From positions 1,178,001-1,242,000 of the forward strand of contig NZ_CP012673.1 in the NCBI RefSeq assembly GCF_002950945.1: 64,000 nucleotides of DNA. Direction: 5' to 3'. Positions 45,648-55,406 of the stretch are shown piece after piece. Each line of letters starts with the position of its first letter. Positions within the stretch are counted from its first letter, which is position 1. The stretch comes from Sorangium cellulosum (lineage in GTDB: Bacteria > Myxococcota_A > Polyangia > Polyangiales > Polyangiaceae). The notes beneath the pieces were generated by a model, which was not told the DNA's origin, ran no database searches, and saw only the letters and a program-made list of their open reading frames with translations. Made by a program: the position numbers and the translations under genes.

Positions 45648-46781
45648 ATGAGACGCAAGGACCGCAAGCCTCTCCTGTTCCTTCGATTCCCACTCCCGCT
45701 GTGCCTGCTCGCCGTCGCCGGCTGTGGCGGCTCGGACGTCAAGGATCCGAGCGCGGGCGCCGCTCCGCCGGCGGCCATCCTGAGCCTCCCCCCCGGATGG
45801 AACACCGTGGAGCCCGGCGGCGAGACCACGTGCTCGCGCGGCGATCCGTTCAAGTATTTCGTCCGTCCGGGCACCGTCAACCGCCTCATCGTCGAGTTCC
45901 GCGGCGGCGGCGCGTGCTGGAACGCCGCGACCTGCTCCGTCGCGGGATCGCTCTTCCAGGAGACGGTCACCGAGGATCCCATGGTCGTCAACCAGCAGGG
46001 CGCGAGCGGGATCTACGATCATGAAAATCCCGACAACCCGTTCCGGGACTGGCACCATGTGTACATCCCTTATTGCACCGGGGACATCCACTGGGGCGAC
46101 AACGTGGCCACCTACGGGGAGGGGAGCAGCGCCGTCAGCATCCAGCACAAGGGCGCCGTGAACGTCCGCGCGGCGCTGGCCTGGGTCTACGAGAACGTCC
46201 CCGCGCCCGAGAAGATCTTCGTGACCGGGTGCAGCGCGGGCGCGTACGGCTCGATCATGTGGTCAGCGCACCTGCGGGAGCACTACAAGGAGGCGTCCGT
46301 GTACCAGTTCGCCGACAGCGGCGCCGGGATCATCACCGAAACGTTCTTCGAGGACAGCTTCCCCTCCTGGAAGCCCGAGGGCGCCTATCCCACGTGGATC
46401 GGCGGGCTCGACCCCGCGGAGCTCGCGCGGCTCGACGTGCTGTACCGGACGATCGGCAACCATTACCCGGACATGCGCCTGTCGCAGTTCAACACGGCCT
46501 ATGACGAGGACCAGGTCTTCTTCTTCAAGGCCATGGGCGGCGGCAGCGCGCAGGACTGGTCGGCCGCGATGAGGGCGTCGATCGACCAGATCGAGGCGTC
46601 GACGCCGAACTTCAGCTCGTACCTCGCGCCGGGCAGCGACCATTGCATCCTGTGGCGGCCGGCGTTCTACACGGTCGAGTCGGGCGGAAAGCGGCTCGTG
46701 CAATGGCTCGACGATCTGGTGAACCGCGAGCCGCCGCCCAGCGTCGCCTGCGAGGGCGACGCCTGCGGCGCGCCGCAGTAG
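45648..46781 (+). CDS. Pectinacetylesterase-family lipoprotein
   Basis: A 377-residue predicted lipoprotein with a lipobox ending at Cys26 (LAVAGC). It matches the PAE/Notum fold: the oxyanion segment VEFRGGGACWNAATC and the nucleophile motif GCSAGAYG (Ser196) are clear, and a late DHCILW has the expected His near the C-terminus. These carboxylesterases remove acetyl groups from pectin or other polymers. It lies 2-4 kb from a xylanase and a glucuronoyl esterase, consistent with plant polysaccharide use. The ATG at 45648 begins the signal peptide. Confidence 0.85.
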   Translation: MRRKDRKPLLFLRFPLPLCLLAVAGCGGSDVKDPSAGAAPPAAILSLPPGWNTVEPGGETTCSRGDPFKYFVRPGTVNRLIVEFRGGGACWNAATCSVAGSLFQETVTEDPMVVNQQGASGIYDHENPDNPFRDWHHVYIPYCTGDIHWGDNVATYGEGSSAVSIQHKGAVNVRAALAWVYENVPAPEKIFVTGCSAGAYGSIMWSAHLREHYKEASVYQFADSGAGIITETFFEDSFPSWKPEGAYPTWIGGLDPAELARLDVLYRTIGNHYPDMRLSQFNTAYDEDQVFFFKAMGGGSAQDWSAAMRASIDQIEASTPNFSSYLAPGSDHCILWRPAFYTVESGGKRLVQWLDDLVNREPPPSVACEGDACGAPQ

Positions 46782-46942
46782 CGGGCCCGGCCGGCGCGGG
46801 GCTCGGCGCCTCCGCGCCTCTGCCGTGGCCGGAGCCTCCCCGGGCGATCGTCCCGGCGCCGGACCCGAGGCGCCGGGGCGGCCGAGACGTCCGCGGGATG
46901 GTCGTGCTCCCCCGGCGCGGCGCGTGGCATGATGCGCCGGCC

Positions 46943-48352
46943 ATGTCGTCCATCCACGCCATTTCCCCTGGAACTCCCGTCGTCGTCGGCCATCGCGTCG
47001 TCCCGATGCCGGCCGTGCGGCCCACCGATCGGGTGGTGCCGGTCGTGCGGACCGGCGAGCTCGTGGTCATCTCGCAGGAGGCCTTCGAGGCCGCGCGCGC
47101 CGCCGTCGACGAGGCCGCCGCCGCCGTGGAGGCCCTCGCCAGGGTCCCGAGCAGCGCCGTCGACGCGTTCTTCCTCGGCTTCGCGGAGCGCCTGGCCGAC
47201 GACGCCGCGTGGGCGCACGTCGCCAAGGCGAACGCCGACGACGTGGCGAGCGCCGCCGCGCGCGGCCGCAGCACCACGCGCCTCGTGGCCACGCCCAAGA
47301 TGCGCGACGGCATGATCGCCGGCCTGCGCGGCTGGGCGAGCACGCCCGCCCGCATCGGCGAGGTGGTGGAGCGCCGGGAGGGCGACGGCTACGTGATCGA
47401 GCGCCGGCGTGCGCCGCTCGGCGTGGTCGCGTTCGTGTTCGAGGGGCGGCCGAACGTGTTCGCCGACGGCGCCGGCGTGGTGCGCAACGGCAACGCCGCG
47501 GTCATGCGCATCGGCGCCGACGCGCTCGGGACGGCGCTCGCCATCGAGGCGCACGCGCTCCGCCCGGCCTTGCGGGCGGCCGGCTTGCCCGAGGGCGCGG
47601 TGCGCCTCGTCCGCAGCAAGGAGCACGGCGCAGGGCAGGCGCTGTTCACGTTGCCCGGCGTGCGCCTCGCGGTCGCCCGCGGCTCGGGCGCGACGGTGGC
47701 GCTGCTCGGCGCGATCGCCGAGCAGCACGGCATCCCCGCGTCGCTGCACGGGACCGGCGGCGCGTGGATGTTCGTCGAGCGCAGCGCCGATCCGGAGGCG
47801 CTCGAGAACGCCATCGTGAACAGCCTGGATCGCAAGGTCTGCAACACGCTGAACGTCCTCCTGCTGGAGCGCGGGGCCAGGGGCACGCTCGGCCCGGTCG
47901 TGGAGCGCGCGCTGCGCAAGGTGGGCGCGAAGGTGCACGTGGTGGCGGGCTCCGAGGGCGTCGTCACGGGCGAGGAGGGCTTCTCCGAGGGCTCGCTCGG
48001 AACGGAGTGGGAGTGGGACCACGTGCCGGAGCTCTCGTTCCTGCTCGTGGAGGACCTGCGAGAGGCCGCGCACCACTTCCAGCGGACGAGCCCGCGCTTC
48101 GTCGCGTCCATCCTGTCCACCCGCGCGGGCGCCTTCGAGGAGTTCTACGCCGCCGTCGACGCGCCTTATGTGAGCAACGGCTTCACGCGCTGGGTCGACG
48201 GACAGTGGGCCTACGATCGCCCGGAGCTGGGGCTGACGAACTGGGAGCGCGGACGGCTGCTGGGGCGCAGCGGCTTCCTGTCCGGAGACGATATCGTGAG
48301 CGTGCGCGACGTGTTCCTGGATCACACGGGCAAGGCGGCGCAGCGAAGGTGA
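46943..48352 (+). CDS. proA: Glutamate-5-semialdehyde dehydrogenase
   Basis: A 469-residue aldehyde-dehydrogenase-family enzyme that reduces gamma-glutamyl phosphate in proline synthesis. The features are RAPLGVVAFVFEGRPN, GNAAVMRIG, RGSGATVALLGAI, and the catalytic Cys motif SLDRKVCNTLNVLLLERG. The C-terminal SNGFTRWVDGQ fits ProA. It is longer than typical ProA (about 420) by an N-terminal extension. The ATG at 46943 is chosen because upstream residues lack coding pattern. No proB is nearby. Confidence 0.88.
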   Translation: MSSIHAISPGTPVVVGHRVVPMPAVRPTDRVVPVVRTGELVVISQEAFEAARAAVDEAAAAVEALARVPSSAVDAFFLGFAERLADDAAWAHVAKANADDVASAAARGRSTTRLVATPKMRDGMIAGLRGWASTPARIGEVVERREGDGYVIERRRAPLGVVAFVFEGRPNVFADGAGVVRNGNAAVMRIGADALGTALAIEAHALRPALRAAGLPEGAVRLVRSKEHGAGQALFTLPGVRLAVARGSGATVALLGAIAEQHGIPASLHGTGGAWMFVERSADPEALENAIVNSLDRKVCNTLNVLLLERGARGTLGPVVERALRKVGAKVHVVAGSEGVVTGEEGFSEGSLGTEWEWDHVPELSFLLVEDLREAAHHFQRTSPRFVASILSTRAGAFEEFYAAVDAPYVSNGFTRWVDGQWAYDRPELGLTNWERGRLLGRSGFLSGDDIVSVRDVFLDHTGKAAQRR

Positions 48353-48382
48353 GCCTCCGCCGCGCGCGGCGCGAGGGAGACG

Positions 48383-49672
48383 TCAACGCCCCAGCAGGGC
48401 GTCCATGACCTTGTTGTAGGTCTCCTTCTTCTGATACCGGTCATCGAAGAGCAGAGACTGAGAGCTTTGCCCGTTGCACAGCGCCCCGCTCCAGCCGTTG
48501 AGCCACGACCTGCCGTCGTTGATCCCCCAGAAGGTGATGCCGACGCACTCGGGCATCAGGAAGCAGGCCTCGACGATGTCGTGATAGTAAGTGAGCTGCT
48601 CCTCCGCGGTGACCTGATTGCTGCAACGGTTGATGTCCATCTCGGAGATCAGCACTTCCAGGCCCAGATCGGCGAAGCGCCGCAGGTTGGCCGCCACGTC
48701 CGGCCCGCCGGCCTCGTTGTTGGGCGGTCCGATGTGCATCTGGAACCCGACGCCGTCGATCGGGACTCCGCGCTCGACCATCCCTTTCACCATCTCGTAG
48801 ACGAAGTCGGCCTTCTCGTTGAGCGCGTCGATGCTGTAGTCGTTGTAATAGAGCTTGGCGTCCGGGTCTTGCTCTCTCGCTATCTCGAAGGCGAGGTCGA
48901 GGTACCTCTCTCCCAGCGCGTTGAAGAACACCGAGGGCCTCATGCGCGGGTTGCCGACGCCGGTGTCGCTGTCGGTGATGACCGCTTCGTTGACCACGTC
49001 CCAGGTGTGGATCCGGTCCTTGAAGTGCCCCATGACGTTCTCGATGTGCCGGCGGATGGCTTGTTCCACTGCTGCCGCCCCGCTCAGGGAGCTCGCCCAT
49101 CCCGGCAATTGATTGTGCCACACCAGGGTGTGACCCTTGACCTGCATCCCGTTCTGGACCGCCCAGTTCACGATGTTGTCCGCGGAGCCATAGCTGAACG
49201 ACCCCGGGGTCGGCTCCAGCGCATCCCACTTCATCTCGTTCTCTGCCGTCACGTAGTTGTGCTCGGCAGCAGCGACGCTCTTGTAGCCGTTATCGTTGAG
49301 GCCGGATCCGGAGATGGCCGCGCCGATCAGGATCGGGGGGTTCGCGTTTTCACCGGCCTCCCTCAGAGTTCGGGCGCTCGCGGCAGGCGTCCTGGCCGCG
49401 GGGGCGTCCGTGCCGCCCGTGCCCACGGTCGAGCTGTCGCCGCCGCCCGTGCCGCCCGGCGCACCGCCCGTGCCGCCCGTGGTGCTGCTCGTGCCGCCCG
49501 GCGCACCGCCGCCCGTGCCGCCCGTCGCGCTGCCCGTGCCGCCCGGCGCGCCGCCCGTGCCGCCTGTCGTGCCCGCGCCGCCGGTCTGCCCTCCTCCATC
49601 GCCACCGCTGTCCGAGCAGCCGATAGCACACAGGATTGCTGAGAATAGAAGGGTAAGGGGTGCTGACCTCAT
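48383..49672 (-). CDS. GH10 endo-beta-xylanase lipoprotein
   Basis: A 429-residue predicted lipoprotein (lipobox ending CAIGC) with a long Gly/Thr-rich linker (about 22-95) of variable GGTGG repeats. The catalytic domain has HTLVWHNQLPGW, the acid/base Glu229 in WDVVNEAV and the nucleophile Glu344 in LISEMDINRC, followed by CVGITFWGINDGRSWL. It hydrolyses xylan. It is divergent from the CE15 esterase, with 784 bases between, and palindromic sites lie 161-206 bases upstream. Confidence 0.95.
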   Translation of the reverse strand: MRSAPLTLLFSAILCAIGCSDSGGDGGGQTGGAGTTGGTGGAPGGTGSATGGTGGGAPGGTSSTTGGTGGAPGGTGGGDSSTVGTGGTDAPAARTPAASARTLREAGENANPPILIGAAISGSGLNDNGYKSVAAAEHNYVTAENEMKWDALEPTPGSFSYGSADNIVNWAVQNGMQVKGHTLVWHNQLPGWASSLSGAAAVEQAIRRHIENVMGHFKDRIHTWDVVNEAVITDSDTGVGNPRMRPSVFFNALGERYLDLAFEIAREQDPDAKLYYNDYSIDALNEKADFVYEMVKGMVERGVPIDGVGFQMHIGPPNNEAGGPDVAANLRRFADLGLEVLISEMDINRCSNQVTAEEQLTYYHDIVEACFLMPECVGITFWGINDGRSWLNGWSGALCNGQSSQSLLFDDRYQKKETYNKVMDALLGR

Positions 49673-50456
49673 GATTGCGTCCTCCGGAAGAAAAATGTCG
49701 AGCCTGATTCCCGCGACGTTACGCCTGGATCACCTCCGCGTCCACCCCGCGCGACGGTGGTGTCATGTCGTGAGGTAGCCCACATCTCTTCTCTGGATCG
49801 CCCCGCGACCCGGCGCAGCCAGATCCGCTCCTGTTACGAATCGTAACGCAGCGTCGTCCGCGTGTTACCGATCGTAGCGCGACGTCGCCGAGCGAGGCCC
49901 CCCGCGCGCTCTGCCAGCCGTGAAACGTGTATTCCCTCCGCCACCTCGTGTGGTACCTTCTCGGGCGAGATCAGCAGATGGCGCGTGTGCTGCACGGCGG
50001 GCGTTTTGACGCTTGGCGGCGCGCCACCTCCAGCCTGCACCAGATCGCCCGGATGCGGCGCGGTCGCGCACCTGATTTCCGGCACCTCGTCACCCAGGCA
50101 TCCGCGTGAGCTGAGACAACAAGGCACGTACGTTGCGCAGCGTCGCCAGGTAAGCAGAAGAACGCCTGGCCAGCCGACCCGGTCGCCGGGGCGCTTCTGG
50201 GCGGCGCTCGGCGCATCGCAGACACCGGCGTCGACGGGTCATTTCGACGGAGGCGGTCGCTCCTCCCGATGGCAGCGCGTTGAACGCCAGGCGTCGTGAG
50301 ATGCGGCGATTGCGACCACAAGGAAGCTGATCGAAATGACTTCCACCGGGAATACGTACATGCGGTCGAGCTGCGCGGTGTTTCCGACGGAAGAAGGCGC
50401 AGCAAGACCGGTTCGAGCATGCCCATGCGAGCCCCTTAGACTCAGCGAGGCCCACC
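49673..50456. other. Divergent control region, xylanase and CE15 esterase
   Basis: A 784-base gap. It carries two related palindromic 15-mers (49833 and 49864). I see no gene I can support. A minus-strand frame around 50239-50400 has a hydrophobic stretch and may be a remnant, but the evidence is weak. Confidence 0.5.
49833..49878. promoter_or_regulatory. Pair of palindromic operator-like sites
   Basis: GTTACGAATCGTAAC (49833-49847) is a perfect 7+1+7 inverted repeat. GTTACCGATCGTAGC (49864-49878) shares 12 of 15 bases in the same orientation. The centres are 31 bases apart, three helical turns. The pair sits upstream of the xylanase start (49672). A regulator binding cooperatively is inferred. 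Confidence 0.55.
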
Positions 50457-51887
50457 ATGTCCCTTCGACCGAAATACTCCACACTGCTCACTGGAGCCGC
50501 CCTCCTCCATCTGCTCGTCGCCTGCGGCTCGAGCGATAACAACACGGACGACCCCGGCGCCGGCGGCAACGGCAATCCGACCGGCGGCACGGCGTCGACG
50601 GGCGGCGGTGGGACCGGCAGCGTGAGCCCGGGAACGACCAGCTCGAGCTCCGGCGTCACGGACCCGGCGGGAGGCACCGGTGGCGCTGGCAACGGCCCCT
50701 CGACGGGCGGGGACACGGTGCTGACCGGCGTCGAGACGCCCGGCGAGGATTGTGTCGTCCCCAGCATGCCCGCCTTCAATGCCTTGCCGACGAACGAGAA
50801 GCTGCCCGATCCGTTCACCATGATGGACGGCACGAAGGTGACGACCCGAGCGCAGTGGGTCTGCCGGCATCGGGAAATCTCCGAGATGGTTCAGCACTAC
50901 GAGACCGGCCCGAAGCAGCTGAAGGAGGCCACCGTCACGGGCAGCATGTCCGGCGGCAAGCTGACGGTCAACGTGAGCGGCGGCGAGCAGGATGTCTCCT
51001 TCTCCGTCAGCATCGAGCTGCCCTCCACCGGCACCGCGCCCTTCCCTGCGCTGATCGGGCTCGGCGGCGGCTCTGCCCCCGCCGGCTCTCTCAACAACAA
51101 CCGATTGAAGCAGATGGGCGTCGCGATCATCAACTACGATCACAACGGTGTGCAGCCGGAAGGGAATCGAAGCGGCGGCATCTTCTCCAAGTTCCATGGG
51201 AGCGCAGACAGCGGCGCTCTGATCGCCTGGGCCTGGGGTGCAAGCCGCCTCATCGATGCCCTCGAGTCCACGCCTGATGCGCAGATCGATCCGAAGCGGC
51301 TCGCGGTCACGGGCTGCTCCCGGAACGGCAAGGGGGCGCTCATGATCGGCGCCATGGATTCGCGCATCGCGCTGACCATTCCGCAGGAATCCGGCTCCGG
51401 TGGCGTGGCGGCGTGGCGGGTCTCGGAGGTCGACAACATGGGCAGGACCGGCGGCGACGGCGTCCAGAACCTCAGCAGGACGTACAGCGAGCAGAAGTGG
51501 TTCAGCGCAGCGATCGAGCCTTTCGGCAACGCGGTGACGAAGCTGCCGCTCGACCACCACGAGCTGGTCGGCATGGTGGCTCCGCGCGGCATCCTGATCC
51601 TCGGGAACCTCAACTACGTGTGGCTGAGCACGAACAACGCAGACCAGGCCGGCGGCGCCGCCAGGATGATCTACGAGGCCCTCGGCGTGAAGGAGAACAT
51701 CGGGTACGTCGACAGCGGGCACAACCACTGTGGAACGGACTACGCCGGCGGTGAGCAGGCGGCGATCGAGGCCTTCGTCAGCAGGTTCTTGCTCGAGGAC
51801 GACAGCGTGAGCACCGACGTCTGGAAGCCGAAGAACGAGCTCGACAAGAACAAGTGGGTGGACTGGACGGCCCCGACGCTCCCGTAA
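50457..51887 (+). CDS. CE15 glucuronoyl methylesterase lipoprotein
   Basis: A 476-residue predicted lipoprotein (lipobox LLVAC, Cys23) with a Gly/Ser/Thr linker (about 25-90). The catalytic domain has the CE15 signature GCSRNGKGA (Ser288) after RLAVT, the IPQESGSGG segment, and a C-terminal GHNHCGTDY with the likely His. CE15 enzymes cleave lignin-glucuronoxylan ester bonds, so together with the GH10 xylanase it would open hemicellulose. Start ATG 50457 begins the signal peptide. Confidence 0.92.
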   Translation: MSLRPKYSTLLTGAALLHLLVACGSSDNNTDDPGAGGNGNPTGGTASTGGGGTGSVSPGTTSSSSGVTDPAGGTGGAGNGPSTGGDTVLTGVETPGEDCVVPSMPAFNALPTNEKLPDPFTMMDGTKVTTRAQWVCRHREISEMVQHYETGPKQLKEATVTGSMSGGKLTVNVSGGEQDVSFSVSIELPSTGTAPFPALIGLGGGSAPAGSLNNNRLKQMGVAIINYDHNGVQPEGNRSGGIFSKFHGSADSGALIAWAWGASRLIDALESTPDAQIDPKRLAVTGCSRNGKGALMIGAMDSRIALTIPQESGSGGVAAWRVSEVDNMGRTGGDGVQNLSRTYSEQKWFSAAIEPFGNAVTKLPLDHHELVGMVAPRGILILGNLNYVWLSTNNADQAGGAARMIYEALGVKENIGYVDSGHNHCGTDYAGGEQAAIEAFVSRFLLEDDSVSTDVWKPKNELDKNKWVDWTAPTLP

Positions 51888-52197
51888 CGGCAACCCGACG
51901 CCGGCCGCGCTGAGCCCGGCGAGGTGGACCTCGGCGCCGTCCGGCGGCGGCGTGGACACGCCGAGGGGGCGCCGGGGGAGCCCCGGGCACCGTCGCCCTC
52001 GGCGGGCTCCGCCGGGCCGCACGGACGTGCCCCGCGCCAGGCCCCGGAGCGGCAGCCCAGCGGGCGCTTCAGGCGCACCCTTACGCCCCAGTTGACGCAC
52101 AGCCAGAGCTCTAGCTTATTGCCGCCGCGACCGAGGGCGCACAGGCGCGCCTCCGTCCGCCCTGGGTGAAGAATTCCGGGAGGAGAGACACAGATCC
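51888..52197. promoter_or_regulatory. Intergenic region with a possible sigma-70-type promoter
   Basis: A 310-base gap between the CE15 gene and ppgK. TTGACG at 52092-52097 followed 17 bases later by CTTATT (52115-52120) resembles a weak sigma-70 promoter for ppgK, whose ATG at 52198 follows a GGAGGAGAG. Nothing else is recognised. Confidence 0.35.
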
Positions 52198-52890
52198 ATG
52201 CGCACGCTTTGTATCGATATCGGCGGAACGGGGATCAAGGCCACCATCCTCGACGCGCAGGGGACTCCGTTGACGGACCCCGTGCGTGTGCCGACCCCCC
52301 AGCCGGCCTCGCCGGACCCCATCCTCGATGTCATCGACGAGCTCGCACGCGCGCAGGGGGAGTTCGATCGCGTCTCGATCGGCTTCCCCGGCGTCGTGAT
52401 GGACAACGTGACCAAGACGGCGCCGCACCTCGACAACGAGAAGTGGAAGGGCTACCCGCTCGCTGAGGCCGTCGAGCGCCGCCTCGGCCGGCCCGCGCGC
52501 GTCGCCAACGACGCGGGGATCCAGGGGCTCGCCGTCATCGAGGGCAAGGGGCTCGAGATGGTGCTCACCTTCGGCACGGGCCTCGGGTGCGCGCTGTACA
52601 TCGACGGTCACTACGTGCCCAACCTCGAGCTCGGGCACCACCCGTACGGCAAGCGCGACCTGAAGTACGAGGATCGCGTGTTCGACGCCGAGTGCAAGCG
52701 CATCGGCCCGAAGCGCTGGAACAAGCGCGTGCGCCAGATGATCGCGCAGATCGAGCCCATCTTCAATTACCGCAAGCTCTACCTCGGCGGCGGCAACGCG
52801 CGCCTCCTCGAGGTGAGCCGGCTGCCCGAGAACGTCGTCGTGGTGGACAACGTCGCCGGCCTGCTCGGCGGCATCAAGCTCTGGGCCTGA
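52198..52890 (+). CDS. ppgK: Polyphosphate glucokinase
   Basis: A 230-residue ROK-family kinase. The phosphate loop is CIDIGGTGIKATILD; the sugar-binding part reads GFPGVVMDN, VANDAGIQGLAVIEG, LTFGTGLGCALYIDGHYVPNLELGHHPYGKRD and the late NYRKLYLGGGNARLL. These match actinobacterial/myxobacterial PPGK, which phosphorylates glucose with polyphosphate or ATP. The protein is slightly shorter than the usual 250 residues. Confidence 0.88.
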   Translation: MRTLCIDIGGTGIKATILDAQGTPLTDPVRVPTPQPASPDPILDVIDELARAQGEFDRVSIGFPGVVMDNVTKTAPHLDNEKWKGYPLAEAVERRLGRPARVANDAGIQGLAVIEGKGLEMVLTFGTGLGCALYIDGHYVPNLELGHHPYGKRDLKYEDRVFDAECKRIGPKRWNKRVRQMIAQIEPIFNYRKLYLGGGNARLLEVSRLPENVVVVDNVAGLLGGIKLWA

Positions 52891-52960
52891 CCTCGGCGCG
52901 CGCGGCGGGGGGGCCCCGCCGCGCATTCCCAAGCGGGCGAGGCCGGCGTACCCTGGGCCG

Positions 52961-54250
52961 ATGAACTCGCCCGACGCACCGAAGCCCGACGAAACGCCCG
53001 CGGCAAACCCGTCGGCGGACGCGGATTCCGACCCGTTTCACCTCCTCTCGCCGGAGACGCTCGCGAACCCGTACCCGGTGTACACGAGGCTCCGCGAGGA
53101 GGCGCCGGCCTACTTCAGCGCCGGCTACAACGGCTGGCTCATCACCCGGTACGATCACGTCGCCGCGGGCTTCCGCGATCCGCGCCTGTCGGCGAAGCGC
53201 TCCAGCGCCTTCGTGACGAAGCTGCCCGAGGCGGTGCGGCAGAAGCTGGAGCCGCTGCGCCGCAACCTCGCGTCGTGGGCGCTCCTGCTCGATCCGCCGG
53301 AGCACACGCGCATCCGGTCGCTGATCAACAAGGCGTTCGTGCCGCGGCTCGTCGAGGGGCTGCGCCCCCGGGTCGAGGCGCTGGTGAGCGAGCTGCTCGA
53401 CGCGGTCGCGCCCACCGGGCAGATCGACCTCCTCCGCGACCTCGGCGACCAGCTGCCGCTGCTCGTGATCGGCGAGGTGCTCGGCGTCCCGGTGGAGGAC
53501 CGGCACCGGCTCAAGGGGTGGTCGAACGCGCTCGCGGGGTTCCTCGGCGCGGGCCGGCCGACGATGGAGATCGCGGGCGGCGCGCTGAGCGCGGTGGCCG
53601 AGCTGGAGGACTACTTCCGCGCGGTGATCGCGGTCCGGCGGCAGAGCCCCGGGGGCGACCTGCTCAGCCAGCTCCTGCTCGCGGAGGAGCAGGGCATGAT
53701 CCTCGGCGAGCAGGAGCTGCTCTCGACGTGCTGCATGCTGCTCTTCGGCGGCCACGAGACGACGAAGAACCTCATCGGCAACGGCCTGCTCGCGCTGCTG
53801 CGCCACCCGGCCGAGCGCGAGGCGCTCCGCGCGTCGCCGGCGCTGCTCGGCCCGGCGGTGGAGGAGCTGCTCCGTTACGACTCCCCGGTGCAGTGGATGA
53901 GCCGCATGGTGCTGGACGACATGGATATCGAGGGCGTCCGGATCCCGAAGGGAGATCGCGTGTTCCTGGTGCTCGGCGCGGCGAACCGCGACGCCGCCCA
54001 CTTCCCGGAGCCGGATCGCCTCGACCTGCGCCGCACGGACATCCGTCACCTCTCCTTCGGCGTGGGCATCCACTACTGCGCCGGCGCCGCGCTCGCCCGC
54101 GTGGAGGCCCAGGCCGCGGTCGCCGCCTTCCTCCGCCGCTTCCCCGAAGCCCGGCTCTCCTCCGCGCCGCTCGCCTGGCGCCAGAGCCCCGGCGTCCGCG
54201 GCCTCACGTCCATCCCGGTCGAGCTGGGCCCCGACGCCGGTGCGGCGTGA
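52961..54250 (+). CDS. Cytochrome P450
   Basis: A 429-residue soluble bacterial P450. The I-helix oxygen-activation motif is FGGHETTKN, the ExxR is EELLR, and the haem-binding loop is SFGVGIHYCAGAALAR (Cys373). The N-terminus is hydrophilic with no membrane anchor. The redox partner and substrate are unknown. It is 70 bases after ppgK, but no functional link is evident. No ferredoxin gene is adjacent. Confidence 0.95.
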   Translation: MNSPDAPKPDETPAANPSADADSDPFHLLSPETLANPYPVYTRLREEAPAYFSAGYNGWLITRYDHVAAGFRDPRLSAKRSSAFVTKLPEAVRQKLEPLRRNLASWALLLDPPEHTRIRSLINKAFVPRLVEGLRPRVEALVSELLDAVAPTGQIDLLRDLGDQLPLLVIGEVLGVPVEDRHRLKGWSNALAGFLGAGRPTMEIAGGALSAVAELEDYFRAVIAVRRQSPGGDLLSQLLLAEEQGMILGEQELLSTCCMLLFGGHETTKNLIGNGLLALLRHPAEREALRASPALLGPAVEELLRYDSPVQWMSRMVLDDMDIEGVRIPKGDRVFLVLGAANRDAAHFPEPDRLDLRRTDIRHLSFGVGIHYCAGAALARVEAQAAVAAFLRRFPEARLSSAPLAWRQSPGVRGLTSIPVELGPDAGAA

Positions 54251-54435
54251 CCCTGACGCCCTCGTCTCGCGCGTCAGAAATACCGCCACGATTCCGCCGC
54301 GGTGTCGAACCGTCGCGAGCCGCCGCTTTCCCCGGAGTTTCACGGGGGCGTGACGACGGATCGCACCCCCTCGGAAGGCATGGCCCCAACCTCTGAACCA
54401 GCGCATTCACTCAATGATGGGATGAGGTCAGCTTC

Positions 54436-55098
54436 ATGAAAGTATACGTTTTCAAATCGTTGCCGCCGTTTCTTTGGGGTTACACGCGCGACCTTCGTGC
54501 GATGTGGGCGCTGGAAGAGTGTGGAATCGCCTACGAGGCCGTCGGGCTCGATTGCGGGCCGAACGGTCTTCAAGACGAAGTCGAGTTCGGAATGGTATCG
54601 CCGTTCAAGCAAGTTCCGGCGATCGATGATGACGGGTATATTTTGACGGAGTCGGGGGCGATTCTGCTTTATCTCGCGGAGAAATCCGGGAAATTGATTC
54701 CTTCTGATCTGAAGGGGCGCGCGCAGGTCTATCGCTGGACGATCACGTCATTGAACAACATCGAGCCTTTTTCGCTGCCGATCCTGTTTGCCGATCTTCA
54801 AGGCGACTCGAATCCCCATTTGCAGGCCTTGCGCCCTTGGCATGTCGAGATACTCGATCGCTTCTTGCCGACGATCGACCGAATGCTGCAGGCTCAACCG
54901 TTCATCACGGGGGCTGACTTCACGGTTGCCGACATTATCCTCACGTGCGTGCTGCGCGAGCTTCGTAAGACGGAGATCCTCGCCAAGTATCCGAACGTCG
55001 AGAACCACCGCCGTCGCTGCGAAGAGCGGCCCGCGTTCGTGAAAGTCCTAAACGCCTACGAAGACCGCCTCGGCATTCCCCGCGGAAGCGCGCGATAA
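54436..55098 (+). CDS. Glutathione S-transferase
   Basis: A 220-residue GST. The N-terminal thioredoxin-like domain has RDLRAMWALEECGIAYEAV and FKQVPAIDDDGYILTESGAILLYLAEK (the cis-Pro and ESxAI glutathione-binding motif). The C-terminal helical domain follows, with QPFITGADFTVADIILTCVLRELR. The gene is visibly less GC-rich than its neighbours, with A/T in many third positions, suggesting acquisition by transfer. A GST fragment occurs 5 kb downstream (59411-59580). Confidence 0.9.
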   Translation: MKVYVFKSLPPFLWGYTRDLRAMWALEECGIAYEAVGLDCGPNGLQDEVEFGMVSPFKQVPAIDDDGYILTESGAILLYLAEKSGKLIPSDLKGRAQVYRWTITSLNNIEPFSLPILFADLQGDSNPHLQALRPWHVEILDRFLPTIDRMLQAQPFITGADFTVADIILTCVLRELRKTEILAKYPNVENHRRRCEERPAFVKVLNAYEDRLGIPRGSAR

Positions 55099-55250
55099 GC
55101 GACCCGCCGACGCCAAAGCTCTCCGCGCGCTGCTCGGCGCTCCGAGGACGCCACGAGCGGCCAGCCCGGCACGGGCACACCGAATGACTGCCCGGTAAAG
55201 AGCCCCGCGGGCGCGGTGACGATGCCGCCATCAGGCAATGGCGGTCGTGA

Positions 55251-55391
55251 TGGCGCAGGCTCGAGTACGAGCGCTACGCCGCCGTGTCGCCCGCGGAACG
55301 GCGGCCCAGCCTGTTCGCGGCGATCCTCGTCAAGCGAGCCGCCGCGCAGACCCGGGCCACGACCGTGGTGCACGAGCTGCTGCGGGCCTGA
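55251..55391 (+). pseudogene. Possible 3' gene remnant
   Basis: A 46-codon stretch with strong coding composition (GC3 high) ends in TGA at 55389. It reads WRRLEYERYAAVSPAE through TTVVHELLRA. A stop codon directly precedes it (55248-55250), and the frame breaks upstream near a short duplicated ATGGCG. I do not recognise the family. The rest of the gap 55099-55406 holds nothing. Confidence 0.3.
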
Positions 55392-55406
55392 GAGCGGCGG
55401 CGGGCT

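Noticed and set aside
49971..50426. Open frames in the xylanase-CE15 gap
   Set aside because: They overlap each other in several frames, lack motifs, and have no ribosome sites.
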